DNA of 64,000 nucleotides from JBCBRD01 sp039819785 (GTDB lineage: Bacteria > Pseudomonadota > Alphaproteobacteria > Rhizobiales > Hyphomicrobiaceae). The translations under genes were made by a program, and so were the position numbers. Shown one piece after another: positions 31,009 through 39,210 of this stretch; the stretch's first letter is position 1; each line of letters begins with the position of its first letter. The notes beneath the pieces were generated by a model. It made no database searches, had not been told where the DNA came from, and saw only the letters and a program-made list of their open reading frames with translations. The stretch covers positions 1-64,000 of the forward strand of contig JBCBRH010000009.1 of NCBI GenBank assembly GCA_039819785.1. The letters run 5' to 3'.

Positions 31009-33528
31009 CTACTCGGCGGCCTGACGTGGTGGCTCAGCCGTTTCAACACCGCGTGCGTTATGACCAGGTTGCAGATAATTGGGCCGCAAGGCGTCAGGGT
31101 CGAAGTGATCAACGGCGATGACTTTTGCAACCAGCTGTTCGAGTTCGCGCAATTGGTCTGCTTCCTGTGAGGTGATCACACCCTTATTGACCGCTTCGGC
31201 GAACCAATCCTCTCCGTGGTAACGGCGTACGACACCTTTGCGCACGGCCTTTTCGAGCCGCTTTTCAGCGTCTTCAGCCGCGATGACTTTGGTGAAGGTC
31301 ACCTCCAAGAGGCCAGTCACGTCGTTGACGTCATTTGACACAAACATATCGCGGGTAAGCCGGTCGCGCGTCGCTGTCGGAGCCAACACGAGTTTTCCAA
31401 CCGCGCGGCCAAGTTTGTCGGACGCAGGAGCATAGTGACGCCCCAGCGGGAAGACACACGCGCGCATCAGCCACCTGGCTGGCGTGATCGGGAAATTGGA
31501 GATTGCCGCCATCAACGCTTCCTGGACCCGGAACAGACCGTTGCGGGCAGCCAATTCGACCACGACGCGGTCCTCTTTTGGATAACCATCGTCCTCGTAG
31601 CGTTTGAGGACGCACGAGACCAAATACAGCTCCGACAAAGCATCCGCGAGCCGACCGGTAATCCGCTGCTTGGTCTTCAGCCCACCACCCAGTGTGGCAA
31701 CAGTCAGATCCGCCACCAAAGCGAAATTCCGGCTTTGCCGCGTAAGCTGTTGATACCAGCGTTCAGCCTCAGCATTTGCACCCGGTGCTGGCGCGAACCG
31801 GCCACCAGAAATGTTGTGCCAGAACGCACCGCAGACATTGCTGACGGCATAACCAATGTGGCCTGTGAACGCGTCCTCGAACGCAGCAAGTCCGGCTTCC
31901 CGGTCCGGGTTCTGGGCCGCCTGAATCTCACGATACAAATAGGGATGTGACCGTAGCGCGCCCTGGGCAAAGGTGATCAGCGTCCGGGTCAGGATGTTGG
32001 CACCTTCGACCGTGATGCCAATGGGCACAGCCTGATAGGCGGCCTGGATGTAGTTCGATGGACCATCGCAAATCGCCTTGCCGCCATGAACGTCCATGGC
32101 ATCAGCCACACATTGGCGCATGCGTTCGGTGGTTTGGTATTTCATCAACGCCGAGATGACCGAAGGCTTTTCACCGGCACTCACCATGGAGGCTGTCACG
32201 GAGCGTGCGGCCTCATTGACATAAGCGTTCTCGGCAATCCGGACGATTGCTTCCTCGACACCCTCCATACGCCCGACAGAGAGACCGAATTGCTTGCGGA
32301 TACGCGCATACGACGTTGTATGTCGCAACATCGTCTTGGCACATGCCGTGGCTGAAGCTGGCAATGAGATGGCCCGGCCCGCCGCCAGACACTCCATCAA
32401 CATGCGCCAACCCTGACCGACCATCTCCTCACCACCGATGATCCAATCCATCGGAATGAAAACGTCTTCACCCCAGTTCGGGCCATTGGGGAACATCGCG
32501 CCACACGGCAGATGCCGTCGTCCGATGTTCACCCCAGGATGATCCGTAGGAATCATGGCAACCGTGATGCCCACGTCTTCGGTCTCACCCATCAGGTTGT
32601 CGGGATCGAACAGCCGGAACGCCAGCCCGAGGAGCGTCGCCTTGGGCGCCAGTGTGATGTAGCGCTTATCCCACGACAGCCGGACACCCAGCGTTTCGCG
32701 GCCGTCATGCATGCCCTTGGCGACATATCCGACATCGCGCATCGTGGCAGCATCCGACCCTGATGTGGGTCCGGTCAGCGCGAAGCAAGGCACCTCCTGC
32801 CCCTTGGCGAGGCGCGGCAAATAATGTGCTTTTTGATGTTCAGTCCCATACTTTTCAATCAGCTCGCCAGGACCCAGCGAATTCGGCACCATCACAATGA
32901 TCGATACATCGGGCGAGCGCGATGAGACCTTGCCGAGGATCAGAGACTGAGCCTGGGCCGAAAACCCAAGACCGCCGTGCTCCTTCGAGATGAGCATCCC
33001 CAGAAAGCCGTTGGCCTTGATGAAATCCCAGATGTGATCGGGCACTTCGCGGTCATTATGACGGATCTGCCAATCATCAATCATCGCACACAGCTGTTGC
33101 GTGGGCCCGTCCAGAAAGGCGCGTTCTTCATCCGTGAGTTCGATCGGTGCAACCTTGCGGAGCTTTGCCCAATCGGGTTGGCCCGAAAATAGCTCGGCAT
33201 CAAAACCGACGGTGCCGGCATCAAGGGCCTGCTGCTCTGTGCTCGATACCTTTGGGAGTACCTTGCACACGATGCCGAAGGCCGGCGCGACGAGAGTTGC
33301 CCGCCGGACGGACGGAATCGCGATCACACCCAGGATTACAGGAACGATGTAGCCCATGAGACCGAAAACCGTCGGCCATTGTGCAGACAACCGACCATCG
33401 GGCAGGCCGGACTGCCAGGCAAACACGAACCCCGCAGTCGCCAGCGCCCACGCCCACAAAGGCGCCCGATTGACGCCGAGTGCCAGCAAAACGGCACATC
33501 CAGCAACACTCGTCAGGATCTCGCCCAT
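31009..33528 (-). CDS. fadE: Acyl-CoA dehydrogenase (FadE type)
   Basis: 839 residues, with AGGAGG seven bases before the ATG. This large FadE class (E. coli FadE is about 814 residues) differs from 380-residue ACADs. Two hydrophobic segments at the N-terminus (CAVLLALGVNRAPLWAWALATAGFVFAW and LMGYIVPVILGVIAI) anchor it at the membrane. The central FAD-dependent dehydrogenase domain follows (FLGMLISKEHGGLGFSAQAQS, CFALTGPTSGSDAA, YARIRKQFGLSVGRMEGVEEAI). A FadE-specific C-terminal domain ends RQAAE. It does the first beta-oxidation step, the alpha,beta-desaturation of acyl-CoA. It is the first gene of the leftward fad operon, about 120 bp downstream of the palindrome at 33649. Confidence 0.94.
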   Translation of the reverse strand: MGEILTSVAGCAVLLALGVNRAPLWAWALATAGFVFAWQSGLPDGRLSAQWPTVFGLMGYIVPVILGVIAIPSVRRATLVAPAFGIVCKVLPKVSSTEQQALDAGTVGFDAELFSGQPDWAKLRKVAPIELTDEERAFLDGPTQQLCAMIDDWQIRHNDREVPDHIWDFIKANGFLGMLISKEHGGLGFSAQAQSLILGKVSSRSPDVSIIVMVPNSLGPGELIEKYGTEHQKAHYLPRLAKGQEVPCFALTGPTSGSDAATMRDVGYVAKGMHDGRETLGVRLSWDKRYITLAPKATLLGLAFRLFDPDNLMGETEDVGITVAMIPTDHPGVNIGRRHLPCGAMFPNGPNWGEDVFIPMDWIIGGEEMVGQGWRMLMECLAAGRAISLPASATACAKTMLRHTTSYARIRKQFGLSVGRMEGVEEAIVRIAENAYVNEAARSVTASMVSAGEKPSVISALMKYQTTERMRQCVADAMDVHGGKAICDGPSNYIQAAYQAVPIGITVEGANILTRTLITFAQGALRSHPYLYREIQAAQNPDREAGLAAFEDAFTGHIGYAVSNVCGAFWHNISGGRFAPAPGANAEAERWYQQLTRQSRNFALVADLTVATLGGGLKTKQRITGRLADALSELYLVSCVLKRYEDDGYPKEDRVVVELAARNGLFRVQEALMAAISNFPITPARWLMRACVFPLGRHYAPASDKLGRAVGKLVLAPTATRDRLTRDMFVSNDVNDVTGLLEVTFTKVIAAEDAEKRLEKAVRKGVVRRYHGEDWFAEAVNKGVITSQEADQLRELEQLVAKVIAVDHFDPDALRPNYLQPGHNARGVETAEPPRQAAE

Positions 33529-33648
33529 CGGGGCCTCCTACAAATGAGAACAGATGCCAGACCCGCAATTCAGCATTTTCAAAGGCATACCAACAGCGGA
33601 CAAGGCCAATCCAATCACTTCGGTATAGCGGTGTTCGGTTTAGAGTTG

Positions 33649-33666
33649 GTTGACGTTTACGTCAAC
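33649..33666. promoter_or_regulatory. Perfect 18-bp operator palindrome upstream of fadE
   Basis: GTTGACGTTTACGTCAAC: eight bases on each side of a 2-bp centre are perfectly complementary. Leftward it contains a -35-like TTGACG, followed 17 bp later by TAAACC, a weak -10, so a bound protein would sit on the fadE promoter. Similar TTNACGT-N2-ACGTNAA sites are, to my recollection, described for MerR-type LiuR regulators of acyl-CoA and branched-chain catabolism. A MerR gene co-translated with fadD lies at 13753. No other full copy was found by eye in the window. Confidence 0.65.
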
Positions 33667-33750
33667 TTCCGCAGCAACGTACCCAGCCTCCCGGTTATGC
33701 CTGACATGGGTCAGTGTGGCGGTTTCCGTTTGGTTAGGATTTGACATCAA

Positions 33751-33951
33751 ATGGGATCGCCATCCAGTAACAATAGTGCATGTGCCTGTGCAAAACGCAG
33801 CGACGAAGCCAACCAACGCAGGACCGATGCTCCTTGGGAAGTGGTGGTGCCTCGGCCAACTGCAGGGCTTACGAACAAATGGCTCCAGCACCTGCCGGCT
33901 CAGACCCGCAGCGAAAAACTGCTTGAGAGCATTTGCCCATTTGGTCTCTAG
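33751..33951 (+). CDS. Possible 66-residue hypothetical protein
   Basis: ATG at 33751 with AGGA about 11 bases upstream, encoding a frame that begins MGSPSSNNSACACAKR and ends EKLLESICPFGL. Composition is protein-like (Cys pairs, charged middle, few rare codons), but no family is recognised and overlapping frames are open too. It would lie between the fadE operator and the CDGSH gene. I treat it as tentative. Confidence 0.25.
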   Translation: MGSPSSNNSACACAKRSDEANQRRTDAPWEVVVPRPTAGLTNKWLQHLPAQTRSEKLLESICPFGL

Positions 33952-34024
33952 TCGCTAAATCAACCCAACTCTGAACCCCTGGCGAAACCGGACCTCAATC
34001 CAAACTCAGAAGGAAACGTCTCAA

Positions 34025-34267
34025 TTGGCTGAAGATCCAGTTGTTGCCCAGACCGGCCCCTATCAAGTCGAACTTGAAGAAGGCAAAGCCTATTTTTACT
34101 GCCGTTGCGGTCGATCGGCCCGCCAGCCCTTCTGCGACGGTGCGCACAAAGGAACCGGCATCGATCCTATGCGGTTCGTGGCTGAAAGCTCCGGCACGTT
34201 TAACTTATGCGGTTGTAAGGACACGGACGACGAACCGTTTTGTGATGGCTCGCACAACGTCCTTTGA
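34025..34267 (+). CDS. Dual CDGSH iron-sulfur domain protein
   Basis: 80 residues from TTG 34025, with AGAAGGAAA nine bases upstream. Two CDGSH motifs are present, each expected to hold a redox-active 2Fe-2S cluster with three Cys and one His: CRCGRSARQPFCDGAHKG (residues 26-43) and CGCKDTDDEPFCDGSH (about 62-77). Tandem CDGSH in an 80-residue protein is the bacterial/MitoNEET-related class II-like arrangement. No signal peptide, so cytosolic. Role unknown; electron transfer or cluster donation is plausible. A modest hairpin follows at 34352. Confidence 0.9.
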   Translation: MAEDPVVAQTGPYQVELEEGKAYFYCRCGRSARQPFCDGAHKGTGIDPMRFVAESSGTFNLCGCKDTDDEPFCDGSHNVL

Positions 34268-34572
34268 AACTGACGGGCTTGCCGAGATCACGGGGTGTGG
34301 AGACAGCCCCGTCTGACGACACCTCGCACACCAGGGCAGGGGCCGGATGATAAGCCAGAGATGGCTGGCTTTTCGCCATTGTGATGCTTGGATCGGCAAT
34401 TGCCCTACACCTGAGCCACAATGCGGGGATGAACTGTGCGTGCCCCCTAGCGGTTTGGCGCGCGTTGCTTAAGGTGGCGGATCTACTCCGGGTGATACGC
34501 GTGCTCCGTGTATCTGTCCGAGGCATGGAACGGGCAACAAACACCGAACGGCGAAGAGCTTTAAACCGCACG
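34268..34572. other. Leader and promoter region of the liv operon
   Basis: 305 bp between the CDGSH gene and livH. A 7-bp stem (34352-34358 with 34365-34371) followed by TTT could end the CDGSH transcript. The remaining 200 bp should contain the livH promoter. The frame open from 34381 into livH is not supported as coding, because family members start at MDYFLQQ. Confidence 0.4.
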
Positions 34573-35487
34573 ATGGACTATTTTCTCCAACAACTCGTCA
34601 ACGGCATCACGCTGGGTTCGGTCTACGGGCTGATCGCCATCGGCTACACCATGGTCTACGGCATTATCGGCATGATCAACTTCGCCCATGGCGATGTTTT
34701 CATGGTGTCCGTATTCATCGCTATGATCGTATTCTTGCTCATCACCTCGATTTTCGGGGCTATCGGCATCGGCTTGGCGCTGATCATGGTGCTCGTGATT
34801 GGCATGGCGCTGACTGCGCTGTGGAGCTGGGTGATCGAACGCATCGCGTACCGGCCCCTGCGTGGTTCCTTTCGCCTCGCGCCCCTCATTTCGGCCATTG
34901 GCATGTCGATCTTTCTGGTCAACCTTGTTCAGCTCATCCAGGGCCCGCGCAACAAGTCAGTGCCGCCATTGTTGGACGGCGGTGTCACCATCCCAATCGG
35001 TTCCGGCGATATCACGATCGCCTACAAGCAGCTTCTCATCGTGGCATCGACGGCATTTCTGCTCACGTGCTTCTGGTTCATCGTCCAACGCACATCACTC
35101 GGGCGCGCGCAACGGGCCTGCGAACAGGACCAGAAAATGGCAGCCCTCCTGGGTATTGACGTCAACCGCACCATCTCGCTGACGTTCATTATGGGAGCGG
35201 CCCTCGCTGCCGTGGCGGGCGTTATGTACATGGTTCAGTACGGCGTCGTGAACTTTGCCGACGGTTTTGTCCCCGGCGTGAAAGCGTTCACCGCAGCCGT
35301 GCTCGGCGGTATCGGCTCCCTTCCAGGAGCCGTCTTGGGCGGCTTGCTGATCGGGCTGATTGAGACGCTCTGGTCGGCCTATTTCTCGATCGACTACAAG
35401 GATGTGGCAGCGTTTTCGATTTTGGCGATCACGTTGATTTTCATGCCATCCGGCATCCTCGGCAAACCTGACGTTGAAAAGGTCTGA
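34573..35487 (+). CDS. livH: Branched-chain amino acid ABC transporter permease LivH
   Basis: 304 residues starting at the ATG before DYFLQQLVNGITLGSVYGLIAIG, the canonical LivH N-terminus. About eight membrane spans; the permease signatures GMINFAHGDVFM and AALLGIDVNRTISLTFIMGAALAAVAGVMY (the coupling loop with the ABC subunit) are clear. It ends FMPSGILGKPDVEKV. With LivM it forms the inner-membrane channel for Leu/Ile/Val-type substrates delivered by LivK. Its stop overlaps the livM start (TGATG), indicating tight coupling. Confidence 0.94.
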   Translation: MDYFLQQLVNGITLGSVYGLIAIGYTMVYGIIGMINFAHGDVFMVSVFIAMIVFLLITSIFGAIGIGLALIMVLVIGMALTALWSWVIERIAYRPLRGSFRLAPLISAIGMSIFLVNLVQLIQGPRNKSVPPLLDGGVTIPIGSGDITIAYKQLLIVASTAFLLTCFWFIVQRTSLGRAQRACEQDQKMAALLGIDVNRTISLTFIMGAALAAVAGVMYMVQYGVVNFADGFVPGVKAFTAAVLGGIGSLPGAVLGGLLIGLIETLWSAYFSIDYKDVAAFSILAITLIFMPSGILGKPDVEKV

Positions 35488-36923
35488 TGCCAATGGATGC
35501 GCCAACACCTTCAAAACCGGACGATGGTGCAACCGAATCCGAGGTTCTCGAACAGACCCAACCGCCGTTTTCAGCGCGCGTCCTGCCAGCATTGAAGGAT
35601 GCCGCGTTGACCGGGCTTGTGGTGCTAGGCCTCTGCACGCCCATCGTCATGTTCCTGACACGGCAGGATTTGAACACCCAGCGCCTCGTCCTCGATCCGC
35701 GCTACGAACTGGTCGCCTCACTGGTGGCCATCGCCGTGACGGCCCGACTGTTCTGGCTGTTGTTCCGGACAGAAATCGCAGCGGCTGCCGCATCGGGTTG
35801 GCAGGCCATCGCCACCACATCCGCGCCCGCAGCGGACTATGCGCACCAGTTCAAGATCGCAGGTCTGTTGATCCTGCTGGCCTATCCATTTCTGGCAGTC
35901 GCGTTGGCCGGGCCCGGCGGCGCACTCAAATGGATCGACAATTACGGCATCCAGATACTCATTTACGTGATGCTCGGATGGGGCCTAAATATTGTTGTCG
36001 GGTTGGCCGGGCTTTTGGACCTTGGCTATGTCGCATTTTATGCCGTAGGCGCCTATTCGACGGCACTGTTGACCACACACTTCGGATTCTCGTTCTGGAT
36101 CTGCCTGCCGCTGGCCGGCATCTTCGCAGCGTTCTGGGGCATTCTGCTCGGGTTTCCCGTCCTGCGACTCCGGGGCGATTATCTCGCAATCGTGACGCTT
36201 GCCTTTGGCGAGATCATACGGCTCGTGCTGATCAATTGGACAGAGGTGACCGGTGGCAGCGCCGGCATCTCAGGCATCACGCGGCCTTCATTTTTCGGCC
36301 TTCCGTTCAATGCATCCGATAGCGGTTTTGCAGCCTTCTTCGGGCTGGAATTCACACCGCTCCATCGTTTGTTCTTCCTATTCTATCTCATACTCGCCCT
36401 GGCGTTTCTCACCAACTTTGTGGTTGTCCGATTGCGGCGTCTACCTCTCGGGCGGGCGTGGGAAGCTCTACGGGAAGATGAAATCGCCTGCCGGTCACTC
36501 GGCATCGACACCGTCATTACCAAGCTTTCGGCCTTCTCCATTGGGGCCATGTTCGGCGGATTTGCTGGCGCGTTTTTCGCCGCTCGCCTTGGCTTCATTT
36601 CACCCAAGTCGTTTGAGTTCATGGAGTCTGCCGTCATCCTATCCATCGTCGTTCTTGGCGGAATGGGGTCGCAAGTCGGCGTGGCGATTGCCGCCGTCGT
36701 GATGATCGGTGGAACTGAAATCCTCCGAGAGCTCCAATGGATGAAGGCCTTCCTCGGCCCATCCTTCGACCCCACGCATTACCGGATGCTGATCTTCGGA
36801 CTTGCCATGGTCGCAATGATGATCTGGCGGCCGCGCGGATTGATTTCCCGTCGCGATCCATCCGTGTTTCTGCACGAACGAAAATCAATTTCCGGCAGCA
36901 TGGTCAAAGAGGGCCACGGCTGA
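35487..36923 (+). CDS. livM: Branched-chain amino acid ABC transporter permease LivM
   Basis: 478 residues, longer than many LivM proteins because of a hydrophilic N-terminal extension (about 30 residues) and an extra membrane region (LTGLVVLGLCTPIVMFL). The core is typical: GLNIVVGLAGLLDLGYVAFYAVGAYSTALL (about 165-195), FPVLRLRGDYLAIVTLAFGEI and REDEIACRSLGIDTVITKLSAFSIGAMFGGFAGAFFA, the EAA-like coupling loop. It overlaps livH by one base and livG by one base. Confidence 0.93.
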   Translation: MPMDAPTPSKPDDGATESEVLEQTQPPFSARVLPALKDAALTGLVVLGLCTPIVMFLTRQDLNTQRLVLDPRYELVASLVAIAVTARLFWLLFRTEIAAAAASGWQAIATTSAPAADYAHQFKIAGLLILLAYPFLAVALAGPGGALKWIDNYGIQILIYVMLGWGLNIVVGLAGLLDLGYVAFYAVGAYSTALLTTHFGFSFWICLPLAGIFAAFWGILLGFPVLRLRGDYLAIVTLAFGEIIRLVLINWTEVTGGSAGISGITRPSFFGLPFNASDSGFAAFFGLEFTPLHRLFFLFYLILALAFLTNFVVVRLRRLPLGRAWEALREDEIACRSLGIDTVITKLSAFSIGAMFGGFAGAFFAARLGFISPKSFEFMESAVILSIVVLGGMGSQVGVAIAAVVMIGGTEILRELQWMKAFLGPSFDPTHYRMLIFGLAMVAMMIWRPRGLISRRDPSVFLHERKSISGSMVKEGHG

Positions 36924-37891
36924 TGTCGGCCACCTCGACGAACAGCCGGACAGGCGGCCAGAACCACGGGCAACAGCCGCAACCCGGTGTCGTACGCCCA
37001 CCCCTGCTCTCGGTCTCGCACCTGACCATGCGCTTCGGCGGTCTGCTTGCCGTCAATGACCTGTCTTTCGAAGCCCGCAAGGGTGATATCACCGCCCTGA
37101 TCGGCCCGAACGGGGCGGGTAAAACCACCGTCTTCAACTGCATTACCGGGTTCTATAAACCAACCAGCGGACGCATCGCGCTAGCGCGTGGCCAGAGTGC
37201 AACCTATACCGCCATCGATCAGTTGACCCGCACCGGCAAACGCCACACGGCCAGCCACGACGGTGGGGTGTTCCTGCTGGAACGGATGGGCGACAGCGAG
37301 ATCACCGCCAGGGCGAAAGTGGCCCGGACGTTTCAGAATATCCGGCTGTTCACCGGTATGACGGTTTTGGAAAACCTAATTGTCGCTCAGCACAACGAGC
37401 TCCATCACGCATCCGGCTACGGCATCCTGGGCCTCATCGGCGCACCAAGCTTCAAACGGGCGGAGGCCGAGGCGATCGACTTTGCCGCCCACTGGCTGGA
37501 AAAAACCGGACTGATCGCGCGCGCCGATGATCCAGCCGGTGACCTACCCTACGGTGACCAGCGCAGGCTTGAGATCGCACGCGCCCTATGCACAAAGCCA
37601 GCGCTCCTGTGTCTGGATGAACCCGCCGCCGGACTGAACCCGAAGGAAAGCCAGGATCTCAACACGCTATTGCGATCGATCCGCGATGAGACGGACACAT
37701 CCTTGCTGTTGATCGAACACGACATGAGCGTCGTCATGGAAATTTCCGACCACGTGATCGTGCTGGAGTATGGGATCAAGATTTCAGATGGCAGCCCAAG
37801 TGCGGTGCAGAATGATCCCAAAGTCATCGCGGCCTATTTGGGCGTCGAAGACGATGAAGTTGAACAGGCGGAAGCGGAGCTCGACACATGA
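36923..37891 (+). CDS. livG: Branched-chain amino acid ABC transporter ATP-binding protein LivG
   Basis: 322 residues from the ATG overlapping the livM stop (TGATG); the frame is open further upstream but inside livM. Walker A is GPNGAGKTT (about 63-71), signature GDLPYGDQRRLEIARAL, Walker B LLCLDEPAAGLNP, and the H-loop LLIEHDMSVVM. A roughly 45-residue insertion between Walker A and the Q-loop region (GQSATYTAIDQLTRTGKRHT...) is usual in rhizobial LivG. The acidic tail ends EQAEAELDT. It powers transport together with LivF. Confidence 0.95.
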   Translation: MSATSTNSRTGGQNHGQQPQPGVVRPPLLSVSHLTMRFGGLLAVNDLSFEARKGDITALIGPNGAGKTTVFNCITGFYKPTSGRIALARGQSATYTAIDQLTRTGKRHTASHDGGVFLLERMGDSEITARAKVARTFQNIRLFTGMTVLENLIVAQHNELHHASGYGILGLIGAPSFKRAEAEAIDFAAHWLEKTGLIARADDPAGDLPYGDQRRLEIARALCTKPALLCLDEPAAGLNPKESQDLNTLLRSIRDETDTSLLLIEHDMSVVMEISDHVIVLEYGIKISDGSPSAVQNDPKVIAAYLGVEDDEVEQAEAELDT

Positions 37892-38658
37892 GTGATGCCG
37901 TTGAAGCCGGACCTCAAACAACGATCGCGCAAGCACCTGAGCCCATGTTGGATATACGCAACGTGACCACGTGCTATGGCAACATCATTGCCTTGCGCGG
38001 CGTTGACCTCCATGTCCATCGCGGTGAGATCGTGACCCTCATCGGTGCAAACGGCGCAGGCAAATCCACGCTGATGATGACCATCTTCGGCAATCCCAGA
38101 GCGCGGGAAGGTCAGGTGATTTATGAGCGTCAGGACATCACGCAGATGCCGACCCATCACATCGCCCGGCTGAGCATTGCCCAATCCCCCGAAGGCCGGC
38201 GGATCTTTCCGCGCATGACGGTTCTCGAAAACCTGCAAATGGGCGCAGCACTGATCGGCAAAGAGCACTTCGATGAAGACCTGTCCACGGTCACCACGCT
38301 GTTCCCACGCCTGAGAGAGCGTCTGTCGCAACGCGGCGGCACCCTGTCTGGCGGCGAGCAGCAGATGCTCGCCATTGCACGTGCACTGATGAGCAGGCCA
38401 AAGCTCTTGCTCTTGGATGAACCGTCTTTGGGCTTGGCCCCCATTATTGTGCGGCAGATCTTCGAAGCGATCCGCGAATTGAATGCCCGCACCGGGCTCA
38501 CGGTCTTTCTTGTTGAGCAGAACGCATTTCACGCGCTGAAGCTAGCTCACCGCGGCTACGTCATGGTCAACGGGCGAATTACCATGAGCGGAGAAGGCCA
38601 GGACTTGCTGCATCGTCCAGAAATCCGTGCGGCTTATCTGGAAGGAGGCCGTCACTGA
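37888..38658 (+). CDS. livF: Branched-chain amino acid ABC transporter ATP-binding protein LivF
   Basis: 256 residues, overlapping livG by four bases (ATGA). Walker A GANGAGKST (about 54-62), Q-loop IAQSPEGRRIFPRMTVLENL, signature TLSGGEQQMLAIARALMSRPKLLLLDEPSLGLAP, and H-loop VFLVEQNAFHAL (where Gln replaces His, as in other LivF proteins). A 21-residue N-terminal extension precedes the nucleotide-binding domain. It pairs with LivG as the second ATPase. Confidence 0.95.
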   Translation: MSDAVEAGPQTTIAQAPEPMLDIRNVTTCYGNIIALRGVDLHVHRGEIVTLIGANGAGKSTLMMTIFGNPRAREGQVIYERQDITQMPTHHIARLSIAQSPEGRRIFPRMTVLENLQMGAALIGKEHFDEDLSTVTTLFPRLRERLSQRGGTLSGGEQQMLAIARALMSRPKLLLLDEPSLGLAPIIVRQIFEAIRELNARTGLTVFLVEQNAFHALKLAHRGYVMVNGRITMSGEGQDLLHRPEIRAAYLEGGRH

Positions 38659-39014
38659 TGTTTGATGTGATCTACCCAACCGGGCCATCTGGCCTTGCTG
38701 TCTTTATCCTGGTCACGGTTCTCATCGCCGGCGCTGCCGCATTTGCTACGGGTCGCGCCATCGCGCGCCAATGGAAACCGATGCTGCAATTGGTGGCTTA
38801 TACGTTCCTGCTGGCGCTGGTCGCGCGATTTTTGCAGTTCGCGCTTTTTAACCAGCCGTTTTTGGACCCTCGGAACGTTGGCGTAGACTTTGTCGTCTTG
38901 CTGATCATCGCGCTGATCGGCTTCAGAATGGCGCGCACCCGTCAGATGGCCGGACAATATCCTTGGAAATTCAAAGCGAAAGGGCCTGTGACGTGGACAG
39001 AGCGAGGCTCGTGA
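38658..39014 (+). CDS. DUF6867-type small membrane protein of the liv operon
   Basis: 118 residues, with GGAAGGAGG upstream and a one-base overlap with the livF stop. Three hydrophobic segments: GLAVFILVTVLIAGAAAFATG, LQLVAYTFLLALVARFLQFALF and GVDFVVLLIIALIGFRMA. The tail is MAGQYPWKFKAKGPVTWTERGS. Proteins of this kind (DUF6867) sit in the same place in liv operons of many rhizobia. The function is unknown; a role in assembling or tuning the transporter is inferred from position only. Confidence 0.8.
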   Translation: MFDVIYPTGPSGLAVFILVTVLIAGAAAFATGRAIARQWKPMLQLVAYTFLLALVARFLQFALFNQPFLDPRNVGVDFVVLLIIALIGFRMARTRQMAGQYPWKFKAKGPVTWTERGS

Positions 39015-39210
39015 AAGGGACGAAGTGGTCGGCGCGACCCTGAGACCCTGCCCAACGATAGAACCGCTTAAGCCTTGATTGCCGCCGAATTCAACGTCAC
39101 AACTCACCGGTAACGGACAAATGCCACGTCCTGATCATCATACCCCGGTTATCCGGCCCTCTGGCCTTGTCGGCCCTGCAAATCCGAACGGACAACTTTA
39201 AGGAGACACC

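Larger units (their letters stand above)
33529..34024. other. Divergent region between fadE and the CDGSH gene
   Basis: 496 bp. It holds the perfect palindrome at 33649-33666, fadE promoter-like elements, and a weakly supported rightward 66-residue frame (33751-33951). AGAAGGAAA at about 34009-34017 is the ribosome binding site for the TTG at 34025. Confidence 0.4.

Noticed and set aside
35474..36322. 282-codon frame inside livM
   Set aside because: Another register of livM, whose permease motifs are clear; the product is Arg-rich and has no family match.
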